A stretch of DNA of 64,000 bases from Hawksworthiomyces lignivorus (Eukaryota > Ascomycota > Sordariomycetes > Ophiostomatales > Ophiostomataceae): contig NTMA01000093.1 of NCBI GenBank assembly GCA_002917075.1, positions 62,001 through 126,000 on the forward strand. Reading direction: 5' to 3'. The notes beneath the pieces are model-generated. The model saw only the letters and a list, made by a program, of their open reading frames with translations, had not been told where the DNA came from and ran no database searches. Below are positions 34,377-47,136 of this stretch, in pieces (position 1 is the first letter of the stretch; each line of letters opens with the position of its first letter). Position numbers and translations under genes: made by a program.

Positions 34377-37300
34377 TGATTTTTCTTTTTCAGGTTTTCG
34401 TCCCGAAAACAATAAAAGGTCGTGATTGTTTCTTTTTGTTTGAATTTGTTTTATAAAATACTTTTCTTTTTTTAATATGTCTGGTCGTATTATAAAGTGA
34501 ATCGTTGATAATTTTGTTTAATGTCAAAAAATAATTTCAAAATTCGAAAATCTAGGTTTCGAAAGTATGTTTTATTCTTATTATATTTATTTGTCGAAAG
34601 ATTGTATTTGGTCGACTATATCGACTTCTAAAACGAAACGTTGTGTCGTTTACGTTTACGTAAATGTCAAATACGATAAAAAAAGAATTGTGATAAATTT
34701 TGATAATATTTTCTTTTCTTCGTTTATTGTTTTTTTAATTCTAATTTATTTATTAGTTAAACGATAATTTTCCGAATCCCAAAAGTTGAATAATATAATC
34801 GAGATCGTAGAATTGGTTTTGAAGAAGATTGTCGTTCGTTTACGTTGTTTTTACGTTCAACGTCGTATATATAAAACGAAACGTCGAAAAATATTAAAAA
34901 AAATATACGTCGAAATAAATATAAAGAATAAAAAACGTTAACGTAAAAAAGAATAAATTATAATATTAATTATAAAAAAGACGTAAATAATAACAAAAAT
35001 TATTAACGTCGATTTCGATTAAAGTTTCATTTTTGAAAATATTTTTAATATTTTGTTAAAAGTTTTTAAAGTTTTTGAATCTTTAATAAAATAATTTATA
35101 ATTTCCAAATATTATATTTTACGTCATAATCTTTTTATTTAATCAAGTATTTATATTTATACTTATGTCCTTCTTTTTCGGTTGTCGATTTTGGTCGATA
35201 TATGATAATTTTCTCGATTTCGTATATTTCTTCGTTCGTATAATAGTTTATTTAATAGTTTTGTAATACTTTGGACTTTTTTTATTTTAGATTATTGATT
35301 AACTTTTAAATATTTTCTTCTTTCGAGTAGTCTTTTTACTTAATGAGATACTCAATTGTTTAATCTTTTCTTTTTTTATAAGTCACAACGTATTTTACTT
35401 TATAATCTACTTTTTCGATAACCTCTTTCATAAACAACGATATTTCGAAATTCGCGGATTTTAATAATAAAATGTGAAATATCGGATATACTCGTGATTT
35501 TTTTGGTAATTGTAGTTCGTAATTGACGTTTAATATTATTCGTTTAATCTCATAAAGTCTGACTTTACGAAAATCTAGTTTTTCGTTTTGTCGTTTTATT
35601 CGAATATTTTTGTGTTTTAGATAAATCTTATTTCTCTTTTTCAAGATTGATTTCTCAATTTTATGTTTATTTGTTTGATATTCTTGTCATTGTTGTGTTT
35701 TCTTCAATTCTTCTCGTAATTTTATATGAATTTCCTATATTATTTATGTTATATTGGTCGTTATTGATATATTGTTTGATTGTAAATAGTAGTTTATACG
35801 TAATTGATAGTCGTAATTAATCTCAAATAATGTCTTTTTCGTGTTTGAGTATATCGAATTATTATACGTAAATTGTGTTATAAGTAATCATTTTATTTAA
35901 TCGTTTTAATTTGTATTTACAAATATTTTTAAGTATTTTTTTAAAATTTGGTTTATTCTTTTGTTCTCTTCGTTGGTTTGTAAGTAAAACGTCGTGTTAA
36001 GTTTTTGTTTGATTTGTAGTTGTTTCATTAATTCGGTGGTAAAGTTATTTGTAAAAGTGATTCTTTTGTCGTTGGTGATGTCTTTTGGGAATTCGTGATT
36101 TACGAAAATATGTTTTAGATAAAAATAAGTTAAGTCTTTCGACGAATGACTTTTCTTAAATGATAGAAAATAGACATATTTGATAAATCAATTATAAGTG
36201 ACGAATATATTATTATATTTAGTCTCGGTGACGAGTTCTTTTAATAAGAGTAATTTAATAATAAAATCTTATATTATTAATTTTCAAGATTCTTTTAAAA
36301 TAAATAATAACTTTAACTTTTTATATAATTTGTATTTTTTTTCGTTTTTAATTTTTTTATATATATTATATTTCGTTACTATGTCTATAATATTATTGAT
36401 TTATTCTATTATATTATAGTTTTCTCTTAGTTTCATCGTTGTTTTGAATACTTTGAAATATTCTTTTATAAGATTTTCGTAAATTTTTCTTATAATCGTT
36501 CGTCTTTTTTCGAAACCGAGTTTCTTTTTTATGATTTTGATTATAAAAGTCTCGTTTAATTATTAATTAAATATTTATTTCGTGATTTTTTCGATATCGT
36601 TATAATTACTTCTTTTGTTTAATATGTTAGTTTTTTCGTTTTTTTTTTTTTTTCGATACTTTATTCGTAAATCAAATTCTGATAAGAATTGAGTCTATTT
36701 GGTTTGTCGTTTATTTAGTTTCTAATTATGGACAAAGTATATAAAATTCTTATAATTTGTAAAGACTTTAATCGAGTGTTTGGTTTTTTTTAAATATATT
36801 CTTTATTCTTTTATGGTCTTTATTATTGTTATAAGTTCTTTGTCGTAGATTAAGTATTGTTGTATTGATTTATTGATTTTTTTTGAGAAGAATATTACGA
36901 AGTATAATTTTTCGTTTTCGTTTTTTTGGGATAATTGTTTTTTTAACGTTTTTTCTAAAACGTCAACTTTTACTTTGTATGATTTCTCTAAATTGGTTTT
37001 TATTATAATTGATTCTAACGTTATTCTTTTTTTGACTTCGTTAAATGTTTTTTGTTAAATTCGAGTCTAACTGAAAAGTATATTTTTTTTAATTATATTT
37101 GTTATAAGTATAATAATATCGTTGAATTCTTTAATAAACTTTCGATAAAATTTTATATATTTAACGAAGACTTATATATTAATAACATTTTGAGATATTG
37201 GTTATTTTAGTATTATTTTGATTTTCTTAAAGTCTATTTTTATTCTTTTTGGTTTTAATACGTATTTTAGAAACGTGGTTTCTTAAACGTAGAATTTACA

Positions 37301-40300
37301 CTTTTTGACTTTGATCAAAAGAAAATATTTCTTTATTCTTGATAATACTTGATATATGTATTTTTGATATTCTTTTAATGTTTTTAAGTATATTAATACA
37401 TTATCTAGATAGGTTATTACGAATATATTTAGATATTTTTTAAATATATCATTAATTAATTCTTAAAACGACGTTAGTGTATTGATTAGTTCGAATAATA
37501 TGACCAAAAACTCGTAATATTCGTATTTGGTACGAAAGACCGTTTTTTATTTTTCGTCTTTTGCGATTCTGATAAGATTATACGTTCTTTTTAGGTCGAT
37601 TTTTGTAAACCATTTTATCTTTTATAATCGATTTCGTATCTCGTTTATAATAGATAATAAATATCGATTCTTAATGATTATCTCGTTTAGTTGTCGGTAG
37701 TTTACGTAAAGTCTTAATTCGTTATTCTTTTTTGGTACGAAGAGAATTGGTGTTCTTATAAATAATTGTAAAAGTCTAATATATCTTTTCGTTAGATTTT
37801 CGTCTAATCACTTTCTTAGGATTACGAGTCTGTTTTTATTTAAAAGATATATTTTTTAAAAATCTAATATCGTTTTTTCTTATAGTGAAATCTTGTGATT
37901 GTAAGATTTATATTATAATAATTTTGTTTCTAGTTTGTGTCTTTATAGTTTTTTATACTTATAGTATTGTTTTGATACGTGACGAATCTCGTCTTATTTT
38001 TCTTTTGTTAACGTACTTAAAGTCTTGATAATTGTCTTTTAGACTTTCGTATCTTAAAAGTCTATTTGACTAATGGTCTAATTGATCGTAAAGTTCTCTT
38101 TTTTCAATTACGAAAATCTTAATATAACTTTCGTGTTTCTTAAATTCATAATGTCGAACGTAATCGTTATATTTTTATTTAGAATTTTTATAATAATCGT
38201 TAATGTTTTTCGTTTTATTAAGTCATCGTTATAATTTGTTCTTTTTTCTTCGAAGTTTTTTATAAAGTAGAGTTTTTTCTTTTTTTGTCAAAGAATCGAT
38301 CTTTTTTTATAATTTACGTATCTTAGTACGATATAATTTTCTTCGACGTTTAAATCGATTATAATATTAAAATATCATTTATTAATAATAATAAGTATAA
38401 TTAATTGTTTTTCTTTAGAATTAATGTTTTTTAAGACTTTGTTTTAGTCAAATTTACATTATCGTTCTATTGTGATAAATCAGATTCGTTTTTTGTTTAT
38501 TTTGTTTTTCGTTGTTTTCGTCGAACTTTAATTTTCTTTTGTCATTTTTCTTCTCTTTTTTTATTCGTTTTTGTTCGTTCGAGTCGGAATTCTCTTTTCT
38601 ATTAACGTTTAACGTCGATATAAACCGATAGTCTTATATCGTAATTAATGATATGGAGTCGTTATGAACTTATATTATCGTCGAAGTTGTATATAACTTT
38701 GTTTTCGAAGTCGGAATGACTTTTGGATTATAATCGAAACGATCTTTTGTAATATTAAATTATTTGTTTTTTGATTTGTTTTTTGTATTATATTAGAGTT
38801 TTATAAAATATATATATTTTGTATATTGGTTTCTTATAATCAAATCATAAAACATCTTGATTATAATCTCTAACAATATCATCTTTTTCGTATAACTTAT
38901 TAATTTTTTAATTTCATTCGAATAACTCGTTGACGTTCACTTCTTCTTCGTTGATATATGACTAATAAATAGTCTTTATTTCTTCGAATGTTTCTTTTTC
39001 GAACAAGAAAATGTTTTCTCGTCCGTATTAAAACTTTATTCTTAATATCATTATCTTTGGATCATAATCTTATTTATTTTTATTCTTAATGACCATAATG
39101 GTTTCTTTCGAGATATTCTTCTAATTTTATTATATTTTTTATTTTTCTCATATATACGTAAGTTTCGTATCGTGAATCGAACATGATTAAAATCGTTCGT
39201 CGTTAATGTCGTATAAACATTCTTACTCGAACCAAACTTTTAATCTTAAAAATTTATCGTATCGATACATATAACATTTGTATTTTTTATATTAAATTTA
39301 GTATAATATTTTATATTTTTCTTTTTTTAGTTTAACAAATATAATATCTGATTCGGAGTTCTTTTTTGTGTTTACTCTTTTTGAATTTATACGATTTCCG
39401 GGGTTTATTTCTTTAAATATCTTTATAGTTTTTTCGAATATCGTTGGTTTATGTCGTATTATTTTGACAATTCGAATTTGGAGATACTATTCGGTTTCGT
39501 CTTTGTTACTTCGATACGTTATATAATTGTCGTCGTAATATATTATTCAGTTTATCAAATTGTAATTACGATTTATTCGTATCTAAATAATCTTTTTGGA
39601 TTCGAGAATTCTTTAAGTGTTTTTTTTCTTTGATTTGTATTTTCTAGTTAAATGTTTTGTTTTGTCGTAATTATAACATTTGTGTATTTCTTTTTTGACT
39701 TCTTGAATGATTTGGTTTAATTGTATGAGATTTTCGTATTATTTGGATTTGTTTTTCTTTTTTTTATAATAGTTATTTCGATATGTCTTTTTCTTTTTTT
39801 GTATTTGTTCGTATAATCGTTTATCGATTCGTATTGTTATTATTATATAATTTGTTAAGTTATTTGGTCGATTCATTTTGTTAATTTCGTTTTTAATAAA
39901 TTTTTTTAAATTTCGATAAAATTGTATTATTGTAAATTCGTCGTCTTAGTCCATTATCATCATAAAACGTCTAAATTTATTAATGTATTATAATACTAAT
40001 TCGAGTTATTTGAGTTTGAGTAATTTTCTTTCGTTTTCTCGGTCGATGTCCAGGTTCTCGAAGGCTTTTTTAAGTTCATTTACAAAGTTGTCGTAGTTTT
40101 CGAATATTTTCTTTATATTCTTCATTATATCGTCTAAGTTCGTTTTATTATCTAAGAAATCCGTAAAGTAAGACTTTATTTATACCATCACGGATTCTTT
40201 CAAATAATCTATAATAATAAGTATTTTGTCAGATTTTTTGGTTGATATATTAACCAATTAGTGTATTAAGTACAAACGTGATTACGTAAAAAAGACTCTC

Positions 40301-40621
40301 AAATTAGTCTAAGTATCGTCGAACTTGTCAAACGTACTAACTTTCAATGAATCACGTATCGATTTTCGTTGAACAATAAGGTTTTCGAGATACGTAACCT
40401 TATTTATTTTTATAACGACCTCATTGTCCAAGACGACTTTCTCGAATTCGAGTTGTTTGATTTTCCGTTACAAGACCAACATATCTTGTTGAATAAAGAT
40501 GAATGACGTGACTAGAGTGACTAAGACTCCCGAAGAACTTACAACAATTTGTTTTTTCGACATAGTGTTAAGATATTATTCAATTGATATATTGTCAAAT
40601 CTAAACAAAAATCGTTACTGT

Positions 40622-41124
40622 TATTACAAAACTACAATAAACAATGTATAAAGTAATCAAGTTTAACGTTTATGTTCTAAATAAAAATTACGTAATATAT
40701 CAATATATACAATAAAGACACTAAATGATAGAAAAGTGTTTTATGTAAGTCTCAAGATTCAGACAAACGGTAACGACTGGATCGTTACCGTTAACTATCT
40801 AAACTATCTAGGTAGGGATTGTGTAGTTATATAGATGTACAACTTTATTCCAACTTTATATCAAACTTCATTTTTCGTATAAAGTTTATTCCAACTTCAT
40901 ACCAAACTTTATCTCTCATATAAAGTTTAGTCATGTGATCCTCTTGATATAATATTCCTATTAGTATCTAAGTCTGTGTGGTACATTTGCCTATTCTAGT
41001 ATGTTATTAGTGTTAACTCTTTATAGTACTATCTTCGTCAATATACTAGTATAGTCGTTTTGTCACATTTTACCGCCTTTCCCTTAAGGTCTCAATTTAG
41101 GTCCTTATGTCCTATTTCGTAACA
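40622..41124 (-). repeat. LTR (5' LTR of the minus-strand chromovirus)
   Basis: 503 bp, starting TATTACAAAAC (the usual TG start has become TA) and ending CGTAACA. Pairs with 33874-34376. Confidence 0.9.
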
Positions 41125-41129
41125 TATGA
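41125..41129. repeat. 5-bp target-site duplication TATGA (right)
   Basis: Exact copy of 33869-33873. Confidence 0.88.
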
Positions 41130-42360
41130 TGTGACGATATAGTAGTTGTAGTCGACGATGACGTTCTTTCGAAGAAGTCGTTGTACGTTTGTCTCGATAA
41201 TCATCGTAAACTTGAGACAACCGTATTGGGACGTCGATAAACGTTTAACTATTATGGGATGGACTTTTAGAAGTTGTACAAGATTAACGATTTTGCGAGA
41301 GAGGTCGAAGGTTTCAAGTAAGAGTGTAGAGATACGACGAAGAACTACTTTCGGGCTTATGGTTATTACGGTTATTCCGAGAGTTTTTGTCCATATAGAG
41401 TCTTTAACGAATCATTTATCTCGACAAGGTTCGAAGTAGATCACGGTGTTATCGTCGGTTAAAGTGTGTACGTCGACGGCCTTCGGTTGTCCATTTCGGA
41501 CAGTTGTCGTATTAGTTGAGTCAACAATCTATTGACTTGTGGGGAGGTGTGTAAGGTCTTTGGTACGTAGGATAATCTCTGATCGTCGTAATGATTTAGT
41601 TGTAGTAATAGTGGAATCTTAAACGTTGTTCGGTGTGGTTTGTTTTAGTGAGCCTTTCTCTAACGTCATTACGTAAAAGACGGATTGAGTATTAAAAAAC
41701 GTCTCGTCGACATCGTTGATATTAACGGAGGTGATTGGAGATTTGAGGGCTTGGTGAGTTTGGTGTAAGAGGACTTTGTATTAATATAGGTTGAGGAAAA
41801 TACATTAGAAGGTGTCGTCGACCTGTGTGACGATTAGAAGATCGTGAGTCTGGACGAAGGTTAGAATCTTTGTAAAGGCCTTATAGTGAGATTCGGAGAT
41901 GCCTAAAAGTTCTGCGATTTCTGGCGAGATGCCGATGGTCAGTAGGGAAGAAACGACGACGACGTGTTGGCTGGCGACAAGCCCTTTCGGTTGTCCAGTG
42001 GCCTGGGGGGGCCGCTGTGTCGTTATTGGGCTTGTCGCAAAGTCAGTGGCTCGTCGTCGCTTCCTGCCGGGCTCCGGCGGGAGGGAGAGGCGGTTGCCGG
42101 AGGTGCCTGCTAGTGGCGTTCGGGGGACGGTGCGGTGTGGGAGGGTTTTGACAGTGATGGTTTCAGCGTTTGGTTGGTCGGTAGGGTTGTTTTCGGCGTC
42201 CGGGAGTGTTAGATCGAGGTCTTCTTCAGTGCTCAGGACTGCGAAGGCATTCGCAGTCGGGAAGGGGGAGGAGGGCGGGAGGGAGGCGGTGCGGGCCGCG
42301 CGGGCCGCCGAGGCGTCGGCGGCCCTGATCCCGGCGAGGGCCATGAGGGGGTTGTTCGGT
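41130..42360 (-). mobile_element. Tad-like LINE, 5' part with ORF1 (gag-like) N-terminus
   Basis: A minus-strand ORF of 179 codons (42344-41805) starts MALAGIRAADASAARAAR and is Ala/Pro/Thr-rich, as in ORF1 of fungal Tad elements. It ends in a region of rising plus-strand C loss. The first half (about 42344-41950) is GC-rich and looks unmutated, while 41880-41130 has the same C-poor, CpG-rich composition as the rest of the island. Orientation matches the LINE part at 30320-33873, and the two are separated only by the chromovirus and its TSD. The assignment rests on position, orientation and composition more than on a diagnostic domain. Confidence 0.65.
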
Positions 42361-43212
42361 TAATATAGATGAATACGATTGATGCCTCTTGTTATGACCG
42401 TGGTCGTGGTTTTTTAACTAATTTCCGGAAGTGCGTAGGCTACGACCTTCTATGCTATTACCATATGGCGATAAGAGCGTAACTTTACAAATGAGAGACC
42501 TCTTTTGCTTTCTCTCCTTCTTCCTTCGAAGTGTTTAAAGTATGTAAAACATTTCACACATGCTTAAACGTGTATTCCGATTGTAACCCGACCTAATTTT
42601 AATAATAATATTTTTTTTTTTTTTTGGTTGGGAAACGAAGTTGAGGTATCAGAGCATGATCAAAATCAATCGCTAACGATAAATAACTCGGTTCAAAATG
42701 ACTTACTCTTGTTATCAACCTCTATCTAATCATTTTTATTAGTGAAATTGGATTTCACATGCGGAGCTCTTTCAGTTTGGATGCCGTTTCTTGTGCTTTC
42801 AATTGTAATCTTAAGAGCCATTTATGCATGTAAAATCAATTCTCAGATATTTTACACATTGAAGCACACGCATCAAGATGGACATTATCTTTTCATCGTT
42901 GCTACGGTAAATAAGCAGCATACAGCGCTCTAACTTCCCTCCAAAAAAAATGAAATGATCACATAACTTCTGCATTGCACTTATTTACGTTCGCTAAGAC
43001 GACAAGTTTCTCAACACTTTCAAATATGGCGGTACATGTGGGAAGCAACCAATATCTCCGTCATTAACAGATACAGGGGTTGAGAAAAGCGGGGCGATAG
43101 GCGATTCGCTTTAAGGAGTTCGGTTAAGAAGTATCTAACTCTCATTATCGGCCAACTTTTGTCGCGGCGAACAATCAGCTTCCTCGTCATCTTGCACCAT
43201 TAGTCGGATGCG
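42361..43212. promoter_or_regulatory. spacer between the transposon island and the Zn2Cys6 gene, with shared motifs
   Basis: No gene recognised; an ORF at 42742-42933 lacks homology. A poly-T run lies near 42610-42624. The last 130 bp contain GCGATAGGCG near 43095, GGAGTTCGGTTAA at 43115-43127 and ATCGGC at 43147-43152. These motifs recur upstream of the neighbouring genes at 47137-47480, 50204-50640 and 53413-53640. Confidence 0.6.
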
Positions 43213-45747
43213 ATGAGCTCGAACGTAGTAGGCCCACCTTTGCAGAAGCCGAAAAGACGGCGATTTCGGATTCAGTCTGACTTTGGCCGCGCACGGCAAT
43301 GGCGCAGCCGAAAGAGTCGTCCGTGCGATGCTTGTCGCCGGAGAAAGACCGCCTGCGTTATCGAAACGGAGCCACCATGTTCGTGCTTGATAATCGATTC
43401 ATGTTTGCTCTCAGAGACAACTAACTGGGCTTCATAGGCAGCTATTGTCGATCCAAGGGAATAGAGTGTCAGGCGACAACGGTGCAGCGTCCTGAATCTT
43501 TGACGCCCCCAGTCCACGACGAAGATTCTCTCGCAAATGTGCATATCCTTTCAGACCCGCCCGAGCCTTCATCTCTCCCAGCTCCTTCTATTTCTCACAT
43601 CTCGGATTCCTCACCTGAAGCACCATCCCAACATGAGCTTCGCGCCGCCCCTCTGCCAGTGCCATGGGCGGCTCTCTCTAGAGAAGAGGCGAGCATCGAC
43701 AAGATGTACGCAGCGCCCATGGTATCGGGTCCTCATGTTTCATCTATTGTTACTGCTCCGTTAATCCTAGAAGCGGATAGTTCGTCATCTGCCCCAGCCG
43801 TTTCACCTACGCGCATACCCTCCCAAGAAACAGATCCCACGTCGATCTTGACGATTGTCAATGCTGGTCTTAATACAACGATAACGCTCGAGGACAACCC
43901 TAATAGAACGGCGCATGTAATGGGACTGGGAGCAGAACAAGATGCTGAACTACTGGTTTCGTTTAGGTCGGCGGTCCGCAACGAACTAAATTGCGTTGAT
44001 GCGGATATCATCCAAGTGTATGGCGGAGATGTGCGCGCCAATCAACCACCTGTTCATTTTTCGTTATTACATGACGAGTTTGCACCAATGGATAATATAG
44101 CTAAACAAGCAGCATCAGATAGCATTGAATCCGCTGTCAATGGCTACTCTGATGGGCTGGTGCGACTATATTTTTTGCATGTTCATCCAGCCTACCCTCT
44201 GCTCTCTAGGAAACGGTTTCTGCACGCTTACATAAATAATAAGATGGAACTTCCAGCGTCTCTTCGGGGTGTTGTCTACGGCCTTGCTGTTAACTTTTGG
44301 AAGCGGCAGAAACGACGGTCTGAAGTAACCGGCATCCATATTGAGCCTTCGACACCGCCAGCGCTTGCATCTGGACCTAAGATCAGCCGATTAAATTTCA
44401 ATCATCATAAACTGTTCGAAGATGCGCTATCATCACTGCAGCGTGAACTGCATGGCCCAAATCTGTGGACTCTGCAGGCGTGCCTTCTACTAATTCATGA
44501 GAATTCAGCAGAGAATGCTACTATGGAAACTCCTCGAGTGTGGGCGCTGACAGCACAAGCTGTAGCGTGTGCTCAGATGAATGGCCTACATCGCGACCCA
44601 AAATTCTGGAATTTATCAGAGTGGGAGAAGCGCCTAAGGCGAAAGCTTTGGTGGGCAACAGTAGCTGCTGATACATGGTCTGCTCTCTGCCACGGCAATC
44701 CTCCTCACATCTACGAGTCGTCTTTTACAACAACAAATTTGACTATGGAGGATGTAACCCCAGATGAGACTTTGACATCCGCTCAGCACCATTTTCTATA
44801 TCACAGCGGTATTGAAGATGATTGTATTAATACCTGTATCTTCCGCAACAACAGTGTATCGCCTGACATTTCAATATGTGCCCGATTTACGAATATGGTA
44901 TCGCTCAGTTGCATTGTTCATAAACTAGTTCTATCATCTTTGTGCGTAATATCTTCTTCGGGATATTTCTAGTCTGTGCTAACCACTTTAGTTTGGATGT
45001 TGTCTATATCGAATCTATGAAGGACGCTATGGTGCGTGAGACGCTGCTTCTTGGCTTTCGGCAAAGACTCCAGAATTGGGCTTCTCTCCTCCCAAGATGC
45101 CTGGACATGAATGGCACACAAAAAATAGATAATCAAGCGGAAAATAACGGTGCGTTAACGGATGACATTTTAAAAAACATGTGGCTATCAAATACATGAA
45201 ACACTTTGTTTTCTAACAATTTAGCTCCGGTCCATCTTGCATTTTATACTGCAGTGGCTCTAACGTACCGTGCCCTTATGAGTCCAGTCACCAAGGCGGC
45301 GAAGCAAGACATTGACTCTCGGTTGAGGCGGTACTTCCCTGCTGCAGTGGAAGAATTCTCTCCCTTCATTGATTTCATGCATGGCATCTCCTCAGAGAGT
45401 CTGCACGCATTTTGGGGCGTTCGTATGTTCATATCGGTTTTCTGTGTATTCTGTTTTACTCTGTACTCTACTCTAATCCTCATTCATTAGATGCTCGGTC
45501 CCAGTTGATCATTTGCGGTAACTTTCTCATATATTTGTTTCTTTTAGCACCTAGTGAAGACGAGATCCGAGATGCTTTCCGAATCCTCAGCCGTTTCCAT
45601 GATTCACTACAACGTCTAAGTGCCATGGCTGATAGCATTGCCATCGATCTTTTGCGACCAGTTGCTCTTCGGATCGACACTTTTTTCACACAATCTGCAC
45701 AAACAATGCATAGGACTAGCAGCACCAACACTATTGGCTTGTCTTGA
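43213..45747 (+). CDS. Zn2Cys6 transcription factor with fungal middle homology region
   Basis: Nuclear activator-type protein of about 760 aa. The binuclear cluster spans an intron near 43387-43439: CDACRRRKTACVIE, then PPC, then SYCRSKGIEC, giving correct Cys spacing. A Ser/Pro-rich linker follows, then LHVHPAYPLLSRKRFLHAY and RVWALTAQAVACAQMNGLHRDP with LRRKLWWATVAADTW, the usual regulator core. Further introns near 44941-44991, about 45150-45225 and about 45424-45490 lead to ARSQLIICGNFLIYLFLLAP and SEDEIRDAFRILSRFHDSL at the C-terminus. This layout resembles regulators of nitrogen-source use (for example the DAL81/TamA group), but I cannot assign an ortholog. Its own upstream region shares motifs with the next four genes, so it may be autoregulated and control them. 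Confidence 0.85.
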
Positions 45748-46011
45748 AGGTCGCTTTCACGTGGTCACTTATTCACAGTCGCTCTCATTCAATAAGACTA
45801 GACATGTTCTAACTTAACCTGAGTCATTATGTCACTTCATTTGTCTATCATTTACCTTACTGTCTAGAGCAAAACAAATTTGACTTATGCCTACTATATT
45901 CTCTTTCACTGCATGCGTCTCTTGTGTCGATATAGGTAACTTTTAGAGTATGCAATTATTTTCCTTATCACATGCATTTATATTGTGGCCCTTGAGATGG
46001 TCGCCTTTGCC

Positions 46012-47136
46012 TTAGTATGTCGCGTTCAGGCGTCGCATAATATATTCGCCGCTGTTAATGGGCTCATACTTCTTTGGATTGTCTGGCCCAAAGCACCCAG
46101 GAAGACAGTCAATCACTTGTTCACGATCTGCAGTCACAAAATAAGGGATTGATCGGCGAGCTTTTGTTATCTTGCCTCCATTCACGCCATCTTCTCCATC
46201 TGCTAGCGGCGGAGCGCGCACACGATGTAGTGTCGACTTGAGTTTATCGTTGCTCCAGCGCTGTAGAAAATCTCCAATATTAACGATTACTGTGCCTGGC
46301 AAGTATGGTGCAGGGTGGAAAAGGCCTGCCGTGTAGATATCCTCCACTTCTAAGCCACCAACGTCGTCTTGAAACAGAAGCGTCATAGTGCCAAAGTCGG
46401 TGTGGCTAGCAATGCGTTCCAGTGATCCACTGCGCAGGAGGAAGTCCTCAACTTGGGGGTAGTGCAATAGACGAATCTGGTTGTCCCGATTTCTATGATA
46501 CGACACAAAATAATCGAGATCAAGTCCCATACCCATAGCAATGGCGCGGAGCACCTGTAGCTCGAGTTGATAGCCAATGTCGAAAAAGTTTATGAAGAAG
46601 GCACGGAAACCTGGCAGATCTTCCTCTGGAAACCATATATTGGGCGTCACTGTGTCATCTTCGCGACCCAACTCAAAGGACTCCTTGAAGTCAGGAACTT
46701 GTCGTAGCTTGTCGATGCTCGTCTGGTCAAAAACCATCTGCACAACTTTCTCCCGACCTATACCAGAATAACCACGGTGCCACCAACCTTCGGGCGGATG
46801 CATCGCTTTTTCTTTGACATCTTTGGGAAGGTCAAAGAACTTGACATTCTATATCAATTTCGGGTTCGTGTCAGGAGTGAATCCATCCGTTTCTAAGCAT
46901 ACTCTGCAGTTGCTTACCCACTGAAATGCTTCGTCAACGACATCTTGGGAAATGCCGTGGTTGGCGAGGTATGCAAACCCAACATCACGAAAAGCATCAT
47001 ACATAGCCTTGCCAACAGCATGCTTCTCTTCAGAGCTACCATTGCGAAACCGATCAAGGTCGATAACCGGAATAGGCGTCTTCAGATCTTCCGTCTTTGT
47101 AGCCTCCATAATCTTGTAGAAATATGAGAATAACAC
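46012..47136 (-). CDS. 2-oxoglutarate/Fe(II)-dependent dioxygenase (isopenicillin-N-synthase-like)
   Basis: Non-heme iron oxygenase that couples 2-oxoglutarate decarboxylation to substrate hydroxylation. Exons 46918-47136 and 46012-46848 (69-nt intron) give 351 aa; a start at 47109 (MEATKTEDLK) is equally good and gives 342 aa. The N-terminal DIOX_N domain shows TPIPVIDLDRF and DVGFAYLANHGIS. The catalytic domain has the iron ligands His and Asp in ASHTDFGTMTLLF, the distal His in STLHRVRAPP, and the 2-oxoglutarate-binding Arg in ARRSIPYFV. Relatives include thymine-7-hydroxylase-like and flavonoid or antibiotic oxygenases. The adjacent NCS1 permease and DUF917 gene point to a nitrogen heterocycle substrate. 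A perfect 16-bp palindrome (47425-47440) lies about 290 bp upstream. Confidence 0.87.

Larger units (their letters stand above)
33874..41124 (-). mobile_element. Ty3-type chromovirus LTR retrotransposon, 7,251 bp, inserted in the LINE
   Basis: Two 503-bp direct LTRs flank an internal region read on the minus strand. In order from the right there is a gag-like segment (about 40100-40040, reading NFVNELKKAFENLD) and a zinc-knuckle site near 39690-39650 in which three of the cysteine/glycine positions are now Tyr/Asp/Lys. The RT active-site block (37420-37386) reads YLDN in place of the usual YLDD. An integrase C-terminal block (35644-35360) includes NVNYELQLPKKSRVYPIFHI, and a chromodomain follows at about 35440-35290, with YLIK followed by a stop where Trp is expected. 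TATGA duplications bound the element. Stops throughout show it is dead. The changes noted are all G to A on the coding strand. Confidence 0.9.

Noticed and set aside
36198..39633. Short Ile/Phe/Leu-rich plus-strand ORFs resembling membrane proteins
   Set aside because: Translations of T-rich antisense of the chromovirus; composition artefact.
41158..41439. 93-codon plus-strand ORF right of the chromovirus
   Set aside because: Antisense to the LINE ORF1 region, with no homology.
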